Of a stretch of DNA of 64,000 nucleotides, positions 7,791-15,829 are shown piece after piece (within the stretch, counting starts at the first letter, position 1; the number at the start of each line of letters is the position of its first letter). This DNA comes from a bacterium. Lineage in GTDB: Bacteria; Auribacterota; UBA6266. The stretch spans positions 868,001 to 932,000 of the forward strand of contig JALOBK010000001.1 of NCBI GenBank assembly GCA_023228325.1. Direction: 5' to 3'. Below the pieces are notes generated by a model. That model was not told where the DNA came from. It did no database searches and worked only from the letters and a program-made list of their open reading frames with translations. The translations under genes and the position numbers were made by a program.

Positions 7791-9211
7791 GATTGTATGA
7801 TCACCAAAAAGAGGCGATAAAATTCGCCGTTAACAACAAAGGATGTTGTGCGTTATTTCACGATCCGGGCTTAGGCAAAACCCTTTCAGGGTTAGAGATA
7901 TATAACCATTACAAAACTATAAACCCAGAGTTAAGACTATTAGTTGTATGTCCGCTTTCCCTTGTGAATGCGGCTTGGGGTGAGGATATAAAAAAGTTTA
8001 CCGGGTTTACATACTCACCATTTAAAGAGCTGAAGAAAGCAAAGACACTGCCGAATATAGTCGTTATAAATTATGAAGCCCTGATCTCGAAAAAGAATTT
8101 ACCGGTGATTGAGACACTTATAAGAACTTATCCATTTATGTGCATACTCGATGAGAGTTCTCGCTTGAAAAATAATAAGAGCGTTACGACTAAAACACTT
8201 CTAAAGCTATCAGAGTATTTTCAGCACAGGATTATTGCTTCAGGTACGCCTATGCCTAACTCAGAAGTTGAGCTATGGGGGCAGATGAATTTTGTCCAGC
8301 CGGAGTTGCTTCACAAATCGTTTTATGCGTTTAGAAATACATATTTTCATTTGGAACGTAATGGCATCATGCGCCGTGGCAGTACGTATATGAGCAAGGA
8401 TGAATTAAGGGAGATATTCAGCGAGGGATGGAAGTATGCCATTACAGACGAGAACAGAGAATTCCTCATGAATGAGATCAAGCCGTTCACGCATTGGGTT
8501 AAAAAAGAAGAAGCATTGGATTTGCCGGAAAAGATAGATGAGACCAGAGATGTATCACTTTCAGCACAGGAACGTCAGGCATACAAGGAAATGGAAAACA
8601 CGCTCATAACCGAGATTGATGGGGTTGAGGTAGGTGTACAGATTGCGCTTTCAAAACTGATGAAACTCAGGCAGGTCACAGCAGGATTCATCTATTCAGA
8701 AGATGGAGAACCGCTTCCTATTGGTAAATCTTCAAAGGTTAAAGAACTGGAGAACGTTCTGGAAGAGCTTGGGAAACAGCAGGTTATTGTTTGGGTGCAG
8801 TTTCATCATGAAGTACGTGAGATCGAGAAACTGATACGTGAAAAGTTCGGCAAAGTTGTGACTCTGTATTCAGGTACGAAAGATCGTGAAGAGTCGATCA
8901 GACAGTTTAAAGAGAATGAAGCACAGTATCTGATTGCGCATCCCCGGTCAGCGGCTCATGGATTAACGTTTATAAACTGTTCAGCGATGGTGTTTTTTAG
9001 TCTGGATTATTCATACGAAGCCCATGCGCAGGCACGTGACCGTATTCACAGGATCGGGCAGAAGTCGAGTTGTCTATACATATATCTGGTAGCGACAAAT
9101 TCAATTGATGAAGAACTCATTCAGGTATTACATCGAAAAAAATCATTACAGGACGTGGTTTATGGAATCGTCAGAAAAAAGACTCAAAGAAAAAGTTCTC
9201 GCAATGCTTAA
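7787..9211 (+). CDS. SNF2-family DNA helicase/ATPase
   Basis: 474 aa from GTG 7787 (AAGGAGAAAGAA upstream). SF2 motifs in order: LYDHQKEAI (Q-like), HDPGLGKT Walker A (about 25-32), LDESSRLKN motif II (about 120), ASGTPMPN motif III, and the helicase C lobe ending in HAQARDRIHRIGQKSS motif VI. This is the minimal SNF2 core common in phage replication modules, often followed, as here, by a VRR-NUC nuclease. Likely role: ATP-dependent DNA translocation during phage replication or recombination. Confidence 0.93.
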   Translation: MRLYDHQKEAIKFAVNNKGCCALFHDPGLGKTLSGLEIYNHYKTINPELRLLVVCPLSLVNAAWGEDIKKFTGFTYSPFKELKKAKTLPNIVVINYEALISKKNLPVIETLIRTYPFMCILDESSRLKNNKSVTTKTLLKLSEYFQHRIIASGTPMPNSEVELWGQMNFVQPELLHKSFYAFRNTYFHLERNGIMRRGSTYMSKDELREIFSEGWKYAITDENREFLMNEIKPFTHWVKKEEALDLPEKIDETRDVSLSAQERQAYKEMENTLITEIDGVEVGVQIALSKLMKLRQVTAGFIYSEDGEPLPIGKSSKVKELENVLEELGKQQVIVWVQFHHEVREIEKLIREKFGKVVTLYSGTKDREESIRQFKENEAQYLIAHPRSAAHGLTFINCSAMVFFSLDYSYEAHAQARDRIHRIGQKSSCLYIYLVATNSIDEELIQVLHRKKSLQDVVYGIVRKKTQRKSSRNA

Positions 9212-9461
9212 AAAGGAGTTTCGAGATGCGTGGGTATATAAAACAGCGGATAGATGGAAATCAGGGATACCCGATGTCCTTGTGTGCAGAGGAGGACGCT
9301 TCTTTGCGTCGGAACTTAAAGTCGGGAAAAACAAAGCTACGAAGTTACAGCTTAACGTTCTCAAGAAGATTAAACGTGCCGGTGGGCGGGTGGCTGTGTG
9401 TCGTAGTGTGGATCAGGTCAGGAATCTACTTAATAACGAAGGAGGTGATTTAAATGATTAA
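9162..9461 (+). CDS. VRR-NUC domain nuclease
   Basis: 99 aa from ATG 9162, inside the SNF2 3' end. Motifs SGIPDVLVCRGGRFFASELK and a following GKNKATKLQLNVLKKI give the (G)xPD...ExK catalytic pattern of the VRR-NUC branch of the PD-(D/E)XK superfamily. Stand-alone virus VRR-NUC proteins act as structure-specific nucleases. A longer upstream start exists but would overlap SNF2 by more than 100 bases. Pairing with SNF2 suggests joint action on replication or recombination intermediates. Confidence 0.88.
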   Translation: MESSEKRLKEKVLAMLKKEFRDAWVYKTADRWKSGIPDVLVCRGGRFFASELKVGKNKATKLQLNVLKKIKRAGGRVAVCRSVDQVRNLLNNEGGDLND

Positions 9462-9633
9462 AGTAAACGAAAAACTTCTCATAGCGGTAAAAGTGAAAAG
9501 CATCACTGAGTCAGAGGAAGGTATTTCGTATCGAGTTTGCCCGCTTGGCAAAGAGCGTTACACAGCGATGGACATAATCGATACGGATATTCAGTCGTGT
9601 TTGGTAAACGAAATCGAAGGAGGGAAGAAATGA
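9454..9633 (+). CDS. Hypothetical small phage protein
   Basis: 59 aa, ATG at 9454 just after a near-perfect ribosome site (GGAGGTGAT). It overlaps the VRR-NUC stop by 8 bases, and its own TGA overlaps the next ATG (ATGA). The sequence starts MIKVNEKLLIAVKVKSITES and ends EGGKK. No family recognised. The overlaps and strong ribosome site make it a real gene of the early operon. Confidence 0.75.
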   Translation: MIKVNEKLLIAVKVKSITESEEGISYRVCPLGKERYTAMDIIDTDIQSCLVNEIEGGKK

Positions 9634-10031
9634 ATAAAGACAATGAAAGAGAGTTACTCTGCCGTTTCAAATGCGCTAAAGAACGCCGGAACGAAATGAA
9701 AGAGGCGTTAAGAGTAGCGCAGGAGGAATACGAGCAGATGGAATCTCAGCTCATCGAGTTTTTGGAGACGAATAGTGCGATATCTACAGCGAAGTATGAA
9801 GGTATAGGGTACGCACAGATTCAGAAACCGAGACTTTATGCGAGTTGTAGGCAGGAGAGAATAGAGGATCTATTTGAGTTTCTTAAACAGCAGAACCGAG
9901 AGGATCTCATTAAGACCACTGTCATGCCACAAAGTCTTTCAAGTTTTACGAAAGAATGCATAGAGGACGGCATAGAGGTTCCGGAGTGTATTAATTATTA
10001 TCTAAAACCAACAGTCAGGCTTTATGACTAA
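9630..10031 (+). CDS. Hypothetical phage protein with N-terminal coiled coil
   Basis: 133 aa. Start taken at ATG 9630 (GGAGGGAAGAA upstream, ATGA overlap) rather than further upstream in the same frame, where the reading overlaps the 59-aa gene. The first 50 residues are highly charged and helical; the rest is a compact mixed domain ending in a conserved-looking hydrophobic tail. No motif recognised. Its place between VRR-NUC and primase suggests a DNA-metabolism accessory. Confidence 0.75.
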   Translation: MNKDNERELLCRFKCAKERRNEMKEALRVAQEEYEQMESQLIEFLETNSAISTAKYEGIGYAQIQKPRLYASCRQERIEDLFEFLKQQNREDLIKTTVMPQSLSSFTKECIEDGIEVPECINYYLKPTVRLYD

Positions 10032-10045
10032 AAAGGAGGCATATC

Positions 10046-10765
10046 ATGTCTAATGAAATCACAAAACCAAACAGTTCGTTAATGCAAACCGACAAAAACC
10101 AGAGAGGTTTTGAATCGGGAGTTGATCAGGAAGATCTGATTATCCCTAGAGCAAAACTTATTCAGGCATTATCGCCGGAGATGCAGGAAGGGTTAGAAGG
10201 AATAAAGATAGGGTCAATAATAAACTCGCTCACTAAGGAACTCTTACCGGATGAGTTTATACCAATCTTCGCATTTAAAAATTATATCCGGTTCAACCCA
10301 CGCAGTAAGGATGACCCGAATTTTGATCCGGCATTCGAGCCGGGTGCGATTGTATGGAGATCATCAGATCCAAGCGATCCGCTTGTTCAGGAACAGACAA
10401 GGTTCGGTCGTAATGGAGAAAAACCGGTAGCGACAACGTTTTTGAATTTCTTTTCTTACTTTCCCGGTGTACCAATGCCGGTGATAGTAAGTTTTTCAAA
10501 GACGAGTTACCGGACAGGAAAGCAGTTACTTTCGCTGGGTAAATTCTGCGGAGGAGATATGTTTTCCCGGAAATACAAACTCGCCTCACAAATGGAAACA
10601 AACGATATCGGGACTTATGCTGTACTTAAAGTTGTTCCTGTAGGAAGTTCAGCACCTGAAGAGTTTGCTGTCTGCGAAAAACTGTGGGATGACTTCGCCA
10701 CCAAAGTGAAGGACATTCAAGTTCATGGGGAAGAAGAACCTGTGGATGAAGAAAGACCGTATTAA
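10046..10765 (+). CDS. Hypothetical phage protein of replication block
   Basis: 239 aa with AAGGAGG upstream. Contains DQEDLIIPRAKLIQALSPEM near the N-terminus and FSKTSYRTGKQLLSLG in the middle. The family looks like phage proteins usually annotated hypothetical next to helicase and primase genes. No catalytic motif is visible, and the acidic C-terminus (EEEPVDEERPY) recalls single-strand-DNA-binding proteins, but that is a guess. A terminator-like hairpin follows. Confidence 0.72.
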   Translation: MSNEITKPNSSLMQTDKNQRGFESGVDQEDLIIPRAKLIQALSPEMQEGLEGIKIGSIINSLTKELLPDEFIPIFAFKNYIRFNPRSKDDPNFDPAFEPGAIVWRSSDPSDPLVQEQTRFGRNGEKPVATTFLNFFSYFPGVPMPVIVSFSKTSYRTGKQLLSLGKFCGGDMFSRKYKLASQMETNDIGTYAVLKVVPVGSSAPEEFAVCEKLWDDFATKVKDIQVHGEEEPVDEERPY

Positions 10766-10776
10766 TAGCAAATGCG

Positions 10777-10809
10777 AGGGTGGGGATGATTTGTCCCCAC
10801 CCTTGTTTT
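10777..10809 (+). terminator. Hairpin terminator after the 10046 gene
   Basis: AGGGTGGGGA (10777-10786) is perfectly complementary to TCCCCACCCT (10794-10803), followed by TGTTTTA. The T-tract is weak, so partial termination between the early genes and the primase gene is more likely than a full stop. Confidence 0.6.
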
Positions 10810-10828
10810 ACTGATAGGAGCGAAACAT

Positions 10829-13024
10829 ATGAAATTACCGGAACAATTAAGAGAGGATCGGTTCGGTTTTGTGAAACTGCAAAGACATTCCAAAGCACCG
10901 TTTGAGAAGGGATGGCAGAAGAAACCGTATAGGTTCAAAGATATAGAAGAATGGCTTCGCTCAGGGTGTAATTACGGTGTAATGGGCGGAGTCGGTGAGT
11001 TGGTAGTAATTGATGCTGACCATAAACGTATAGGTGAAATCGTTAGAGCTGATATCGCAAAAACGTTTACAGTTAAAACTCCGAAGAGCGGGCATCATTT
11101 TTATTTTTTATGTAACGACATAAAACGAAAGATTGTACTGAAAAAAGATAAAGAACATTTTGGAGAAATTATATCGTTTGGTTCGCAGGTTGTTGGTTCG
11201 GGATCAATTCATCCGGACACAAAAACAGCATATCAGATTGCATTAGATATTCCGATTATTAATTTATCGCAGAAAGAAATATTCGAGCCATTAGCCGAAT
11301 TCATGATGGACGATAAGGGATCGTCTGGAGGTGTTAGCCCCGAGGATATGGATATTATGACGGTTCTTAATATGAACGGTATTTCACTTAAACAGACATC
11401 AGGACAGTATACATGCACGCATCCGGTACACGGATCTAATACAGGTGCGAATCTTGTTGTTAATCCTGAGAAGAATGTTTGGAAATGTTTTAGGTGTGAT
11501 TCAGGTGGCGGTACGCTTCTCTTAATAGCTGTTATTGAGGGGGTTATTGACTGTTCGGATGCTAAGCCGGGGATGTTGCGTGGAGAGCTTTTCAAGAAAA
11601 CTGTGCGGATAGCTGAGGAGAAATATGGATTTAAGATTCGACGACAGTCAGGAGGATCTATCCCATCAGGGTTATGGAATGACGAATGGAACGCAAAGTG
11701 CCTGATAGGAAGGCATAGGGAACGTATAAGGAACTGTGACAATCTTGGTGGATGGCATTTGTGGGATGGTAAAGCGTGGGTTGTTGATGAGGTGCATTCG
11801 ATTACTTCTCTTTCTAGGGAAACTGTTAGTACGTTTTATTCGTATTTGCACGACATGGATGAGGACGGACAGAAAGCGTTTCTTAAACATATCAGATCAT
11901 CAGGTAATGAGACAAAACTTAAGGCAATGGCGAATCTTGCTCGGAGCTGGACTAAGATGTCTATTCGCTCAGATGACTTTGATGCTGATCCGTATTTACT
12001 CAACTGTCAGAATGGCGTGGTTGATTTAAAGACAGGGACATTGCTCCCGCACAGTCCGGATTTACTGTTAACGAAGATATGTAACACGTTTTACGATACG
12101 AGTGCTGAGTGTCCTGAATGGTTAAAATTCCTGGATACGATATTTCAGGGTAATGATGAATTGGTTTCGTTTATTCAGAAGGCTGTCGGGTACGGGCTTA
12201 CAGGAGATGTTTCGCAACAGATTTTCTTTATTTTGCATGGTGACGGCGCAAACGGTAAATCTACTTTTGTCGAGACTATTTACAAGATTTTAGGTGGATA
12301 CGCCGCTATTACCCCCACAGCAACACTTATAGCTAAACGTGGTAGCGAAATACCAAATGATGTCGCACGGCTTAAAGGCGCACGCTTCATTATTTCATCA
12401 GAGCTTGAGCGATCCAAACTTCTCGATGAAGCATTGGTCAAAAGATTTACAAGTGAAGAACCTATTTCAGCACGGTTTTTGAGACAGGAGTTTTTTGAGT
12501 TTAAACCTACCGGCAAGATTTTTCTTTCAACAAACTACAAACCAACGATTAGAGGAACGGATGATGGTATCTGGCGACGTATCAGACTGATTCCGTTTGA
12601 ACATAAATTTGAAGGTGAAGAAAGGATAGAGAAATTTGCTGATAAATTTTTGCTGCCGGAATTGCCCGGTATTTTGGCTTGGGCTGTAAGAGGGTTATTA
12701 AGGATGCGATCAGAAGGCATGAAACCACCGGAGATTGTTATGGACGCAACTCAGGAGTATAAGACGGCAGAAGATGGAGTAGGAGCGTTTCTGGACGAAT
12801 ATTGCGATCTTAAAGAAATGTATATGGTTTCGGTTTCTGATTTGTACGAAACGTTTAAAGATAATTCTGATTTTTTCATGAAAAAGAAAGATTTTAACGA
12901 TTATCTGGAGAAGCATGGATTTGAGAAAATCAGAGGTACAGTAGGGAGATATAAAGGTAGATATTGTTGGAAAGGCATTCAAGTACGAGAGTATGAGGAG
13001 GATGAAAGTGCTAGCCCCTTCTAA
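10829..13024 (+). CDS. P4-type primase-helicase (prim-pol, zinc motif, SF3 helicase)
   Basis: 731 aa. N-terminal bifunctional primase/polymerase fold with GGVGELVVIDADH (metal-binding D-x-D, about 50-60). A zinc motif follows, CTHPVHG...WKCFRCDSGG (about 195-222). Then a D5-like N-terminal domain and an SF3 helicase with Walker A GDGANGKST (about 471) and downstream PISARFLRQEFFEFKPTGKI and FLSTNYKPTIRGTDDGIWRR. The C-terminus has a D5/poxvirus-type winged helix. Such proteins prime, unwind and recognise the origin in P4-like replicons. Repeats next to the gene are the likely target. Confidence 0.93.
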   Translation: MKLPEQLREDRFGFVKLQRHSKAPFEKGWQKKPYRFKDIEEWLRSGCNYGVMGGVGELVVIDADHKRIGEIVRADIAKTFTVKTPKSGHHFYFLCNDIKRKIVLKKDKEHFGEIISFGSQVVGSGSIHPDTKTAYQIALDIPIINLSQKEIFEPLAEFMMDDKGSSGGVSPEDMDIMTVLNMNGISLKQTSGQYTCTHPVHGSNTGANLVVNPEKNVWKCFRCDSGGGTLLLIAVIEGVIDCSDAKPGMLRGELFKKTVRIAEEKYGFKIRRQSGGSIPSGLWNDEWNAKCLIGRHRERIRNCDNLGGWHLWDGKAWVVDEVHSITSLSRETVSTFYSYLHDMDEDGQKAFLKHIRSSGNETKLKAMANLARSWTKMSIRSDDFDADPYLLNCQNGVVDLKTGTLLPHSPDLLLTKICNTFYDTSAECPEWLKFLDTIFQGNDELVSFIQKAVGYGLTGDVSQQIFFILHGDGANGKSTFVETIYKILGGYAAITPTATLIAKRGSEIPNDVARLKGARFIISSELERSKLLDEALVKRFTSEEPISARFLRQEFFEFKPTGKIFLSTNYKPTIRGTDDGIWRRIRLIPFEHKFEGEERIEKFADKFLLPELPGILAWAVRGLLRMRSEGMKPPEIVMDATQEYKTAEDGVGAFLDEYCDLKEMYMVSVSDLYETFKDNSDFFMKKKDFNDYLEKHGFEKIRGTVGRYKGRYCWKGIQVREYEEDESASPF

Positions 13025-13270
13025 AAAGTCCACCAGAGGGCAAAAAGTCCACCGAGCTAAGTCTTTACTGTGTAATGGTTTAAGGTGTTTTAGCCATTAT
13101 GTGGTGGAGAAAGTGGAGTTTTTTGCCTATAACTCGTATACGAGAAAAACAATATACACATATACGCATATGGGGGGAATAGGCGATTTTGTCCACTTTC
13201 TCCACCCAAATACACAAGTCATTATAAACAAAGGGTTTAAGCGGTGGAGTTTTATTTTAAAAAGTCCACC
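13023..13270. repeat. GGTGGA/TCCACC repeat cluster, candidate replication origin
   Basis: Non-coding stretch after the primase. AAAAAGTCCACC occurs three times (13023, 13042, 13259). GGTGGAGAAAGTGGA (13103-13117) is inverted perfectly at 13192-13206, and a further GGTGGA lies at 13243. A 12-base palindrome CTCGTATACGAG and AT-rich ATATACACATATACGCATAT sit between the long arms. P4 alpha-type primases bind iterons of GGTGAACAG type at their origin, so this cluster is a good origin candidate, or an autoregulatory operator. Confidence 0.6.
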
Positions 13271-13281
13271 GGGGTATTGAT

Positions 13282-13608
13282 ATGGATAAACACGAACAAT
13301 TTAAACATATTTACAAAAAGTTCATTGATGGAACCCATTGGTTGAATAAAAGAATGGTTGAGGGTATAGCGACACAGGAAGACAAGGACTTATTCATGGA
13401 GCGTGTTGCTGGCCCCATGGATGCCTTATGGGCAGAGATGACGGACGATGAGAAGGAATACTGGAGTACAGTTTCAGATGCGGTACAGGTGTTTAATGGG
13501 ACGATTGTTGTTGGTGAGTCAAGATCAACGCAGAAGAAAAAAGAAAGACAAATTCAAAGGAAAAAGGATCGAGGTAAGAGATGGAAAAAGTATTTCCAAC
13601 AGTGCTGA
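13282..13608 (+). CDS. Hypothetical small phage protein
   Basis: 108 aa, acidic N-terminal two-thirds (HEQFKHIYKKFIDGTHWLNK, MTDDEKEYWS) and a very basic tail (QKKKERQIQRKKDRGKRWKK). No known family. Starts 12 bases after the last TCCACC repeat. A nucleic-acid-binding tail is likely from charge alone. Confidence 0.68.
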   Translation: MDKHEQFKHIYKKFIDGTHWLNKRMVEGIATQEDKDLFMERVAGPMDALWAEMTDDEKEYWSTVSDAVQVFNGTIVVGESRSTQKKKERQIQRKKDRGKRWKKYFQQC

Positions 13609-13715
13609 TAGTACTGGATGTATTAGCAAGTGTTGTTTATGTATGCAATGGAGACCTACGTCACGCAATTTACTGGTTATCAGCAGGAGTATTAACAGCA
13701 TGTGTAACATTTTAA
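13581..13715 (+). CDS. Small membrane protein
   Basis: 44 aa, ATG at 13581 inside the preceding gene's 3' end with AGGTAAGAG upstream. The sequence MEKVFPTVLIVLDVLASVVY has a hydrophobic segment, and YWLSAGVLTACVTF gives a second one. Two short membrane spans of this kind are common in tiny phage membrane proteins of unknown role. Confidence 0.65.
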   Translation: MEKVFPTVLIVLDVLASVVYVCNGDLRHAIYWLSAGVLTACVTF

Positions 13716-13907
13716 CTATTTATAAAAATGCGGGTCCTTCTATGGGGGCTTGCGGTGAGGGTCGGGCGAGGCGCATTTTGTCAGTGATGGTAAAAAATAA
13801 AAAGGCGTGTCAGTGTCAGTAAGGATTAAACAAAGGGCAACAAGTGGGCAAGAAACGTCAATAAAGGCGAATTTTAGGGTGGAACAGCAAAAAAAGGAGA
13901 AAAACTA

Positions 13908-15206
13908 ATGGGAAAGATTAATGTAAACACTGACATATGTGATGTCAGTCTGTCAGAGCTAAAACCAGCGCCGTATAACCCGAGATCGATTTCGGAAGAG
14001 GCTATGGTGGGATTGCGTCATTCACTGGAGAAGTTTGGTGTAGTTGATTTGCTGGTAGTCAATAAACGTAATATGCGGATTATATCAGGTCATCAGCGGT
14101 ATAAGATTTTGCAAGCGGAAGGAGTTGAAAAAGTAAAAGCGATCATGGTTGATGTGGATGACATTAGCGAGATGGCAATGAACGTGACATTAAATTCGCA
14201 GGAGATAGTGGGATCATTTACTGAAGCCATTATACCGTTGCTCGAGAAGTTAAGAACAGAGGGCGGGGATGCGTATATCAATTTACGGCTACAAGAATTA
14301 CGGGAACAGCTTAGAGACTTTGAAAATGAGAATAATGGAGATGGTACAACATTGCCTGATGATATGCCGGAAGCGCCTAAAACGGTTATTACAAAACCCG
14401 GAGATTTATGGATACTTGGTGATCATAGATTATTATGCGGGGACAGTACAAAAGAAGAAGATGTCGTACGATTAATGGATGGGCATAAAGCAGACTTGTT
14501 TGCGACTGATCCGCCGTACTGTGTTGATTACACAGGTAAAGATAGACCTAACGGAGGAAAGGACTGGACGGATGTTTACAAAGAAATTGATATCCCGGAC
14601 GCTAAAGCATTTATGCGTGATTTTTATTCGTTGGGATTAAAATTTATTAAACCAAACACAGCGATGTATTTGTGGCACGCATCGAAACGTAGACGTGACA
14701 TTGAAGATGTATGTGACGAACTGAATATTCTTATCCACCAGCAAATTGTTTGGGTGAAACCATGCATAATTTTGACATACTCATTTTATTCATGGAGACA
14801 TGAGCCGTGTTTGCTTTTGTGGGTTAAAGGATCAAAACCACCATATCGACCGAAAGATAAATCAATCGGGAGTGTATGGACGGTTGACTTTGTCAAACAA
14901 GGTGATCCGACAACACCTGAATATTATACAGATATTTGGGAACTGGATTGGGAAGGAAAAAAGAGAGGGAATAAGATTGCGGAACATCCTACTGTTAAAC
15001 CAACAGAATGTTTTGCGATCCCTATGCGGGTACATACAAAGGTAGGTGATATTTGTTATGAACCGTTTAGCGGTTCAGGATCGCAAATCATTGCAGGGGA
15101 AAGGCTTAACAGACGAGTATTTGCCATGGAACTCGAACCGTTCTTTGTAGATGTTGCGGTTAAACGATGGGAAGAGTTTACAGGTAAAAAGGCAAGGAAA
15201 GCGTAA
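13908..15206 (+). CDS. ParB-domain/DNA methyltransferase fusion
   Basis: 432 aa. Residues about 10-95 are a ParB/sulfiredoxin-like domain (LKPAPYNPRSISEEAMVGLR, then SGHQRYKILQAEG). After a linker comes a methyltransferase with DPPY motif IV (TDPPYCVDYTGK) followed by the SAM motif PFSGSGSQIIAGERLNR near the C-terminus. That order is the beta class of N6-adenine/N4-cytosine enzymes. Such fusions are common just upstream of phage terminases and probably modify phage DNA before packaging. RBS AAGGAG. Confidence 0.92.
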   Translation: MGKINVNTDICDVSLSELKPAPYNPRSISEEAMVGLRHSLEKFGVVDLLVVNKRNMRIISGHQRYKILQAEGVEKVKAIMVDVDDISEMAMNVTLNSQEIVGSFTEAIIPLLEKLRTEGGDAYINLRLQELREQLRDFENENNGDGTTLPDDMPEAPKTVITKPGDLWILGDHRLLCGDSTKEEDVVRLMDGHKADLFATDPPYCVDYTGKDRPNGGKDWTDVYKEIDIPDAKAFMRDFYSLGLKFIKPNTAMYLWHASKRRRDIEDVCDELNILIHQQIVWVKPCIILTYSFYSWRHEPCLLLWVKGSKPPYRPKDKSIGSVWTVDFVKQGDPTTPEYYTDIWELDWEGKKRGNKIAEHPTVKPTECFAIPMRVHTKVGDICYEPFSGSGSQIIAGERLNRRVFAMELEPFFVDVAVKRWEEFTGKKARKA

Positions 15207-15829
15207 TGGCTGAAGAAAAACCAAAACAGAATCTATCGGAGATAGCACGAAAAAAACGGTATTTGCATTTAATTGAGAAAATCCATAGTGGAAAACCATT
15301 ATCCAATAGGGAAATTCGGGAACTCGAAGAATTCGAGAAAGAACCTCAAAGCGATACGATAGTGAAGTCAGCAGAGGAAGTTGCAGAAGTCATGGACGTA
15401 TCAGAGAGGACGATCTATAGGTGGCGCAATGAAGGAATGCCGGTAACTAAAGACGGATATTATGATCTTGAGAAAATTCGCATATGGGTTGAAGAAAAGG
15501 AAAAAGCGTCGAACGAATCAGGCAAAATATTCTGGGAAGCTAAGATCCGTAAATACAAAGCAACATTACTTGAAATCGATCTCAAAAAAGCACAAAACGA
15601 ATTGGTTTTGAGAGAAGAAGTGGAGAAAGCGGAGGTCGCACGTATTATAGCTGTTAAGCGATCATTTTTAGCGTTACCGACACGGATGGCACCGATACTT
15701 GCGATGAAAGAACCCAGAGAAATTGAAACGCTTTTATACGAGGAAATTGGAGAGATTATTGATGAGTTTGCGGGAGTAAAGAATGAAGACATTGATACAA
15801 GACAGAATGATATGGAAAAAAGTTCATAA
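15206..15829 (+). CDS. Terminase small subunit (Nu1-like)
   Basis: 207 aa. Start ATG overlaps the methyltransferase stop (TAATG). Residues about 55-85 are a winged helix-turn-helix (VAEVMDVSERTIYRWRNEGM) that should bind the packaging site, followed by a long charged helical region. Overlaps the next gene by 47 bases, typical of terminase pairs. DNA recognition and packaging initiation are the expected role. Confidence 0.85.
   Translation: MAEEKPKQNLSEIARKKRYLHLIEKIHSGKPLSNREIRELEEFEKEPQSDTIVKSAEEVAEVMDVSERTIYRWRNEGMPVTKDGYYDLEKIRIWVEEKEKASNESGKIFWEAKIRKYKATLLEIDLKKAQNELVLREEVEKAEVARIIAVKRSFLALPTRMAPILAMKEPREIETLLYEEIGEIIDEFAGVKNEDIDTRQNDMEKSS

Noticed and set aside
12993..13280. 95-aa open frame across the region after the primase gene
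   Set aside because: It runs through the inverted repeats and AT-rich core, has no ribosome site and a composition unlike neighbouring proteins; the region is better read as a repeat-rich non-coding site.
13448..13822. 124-aa open frame after the 13282 gene
   Set aside because: It overlaps the 44-aa membrane protein and the 13282 gene out of frame, has no ribosome site and many rare residues; likely a shadow. The 13716-13907 gap has no supported gene.
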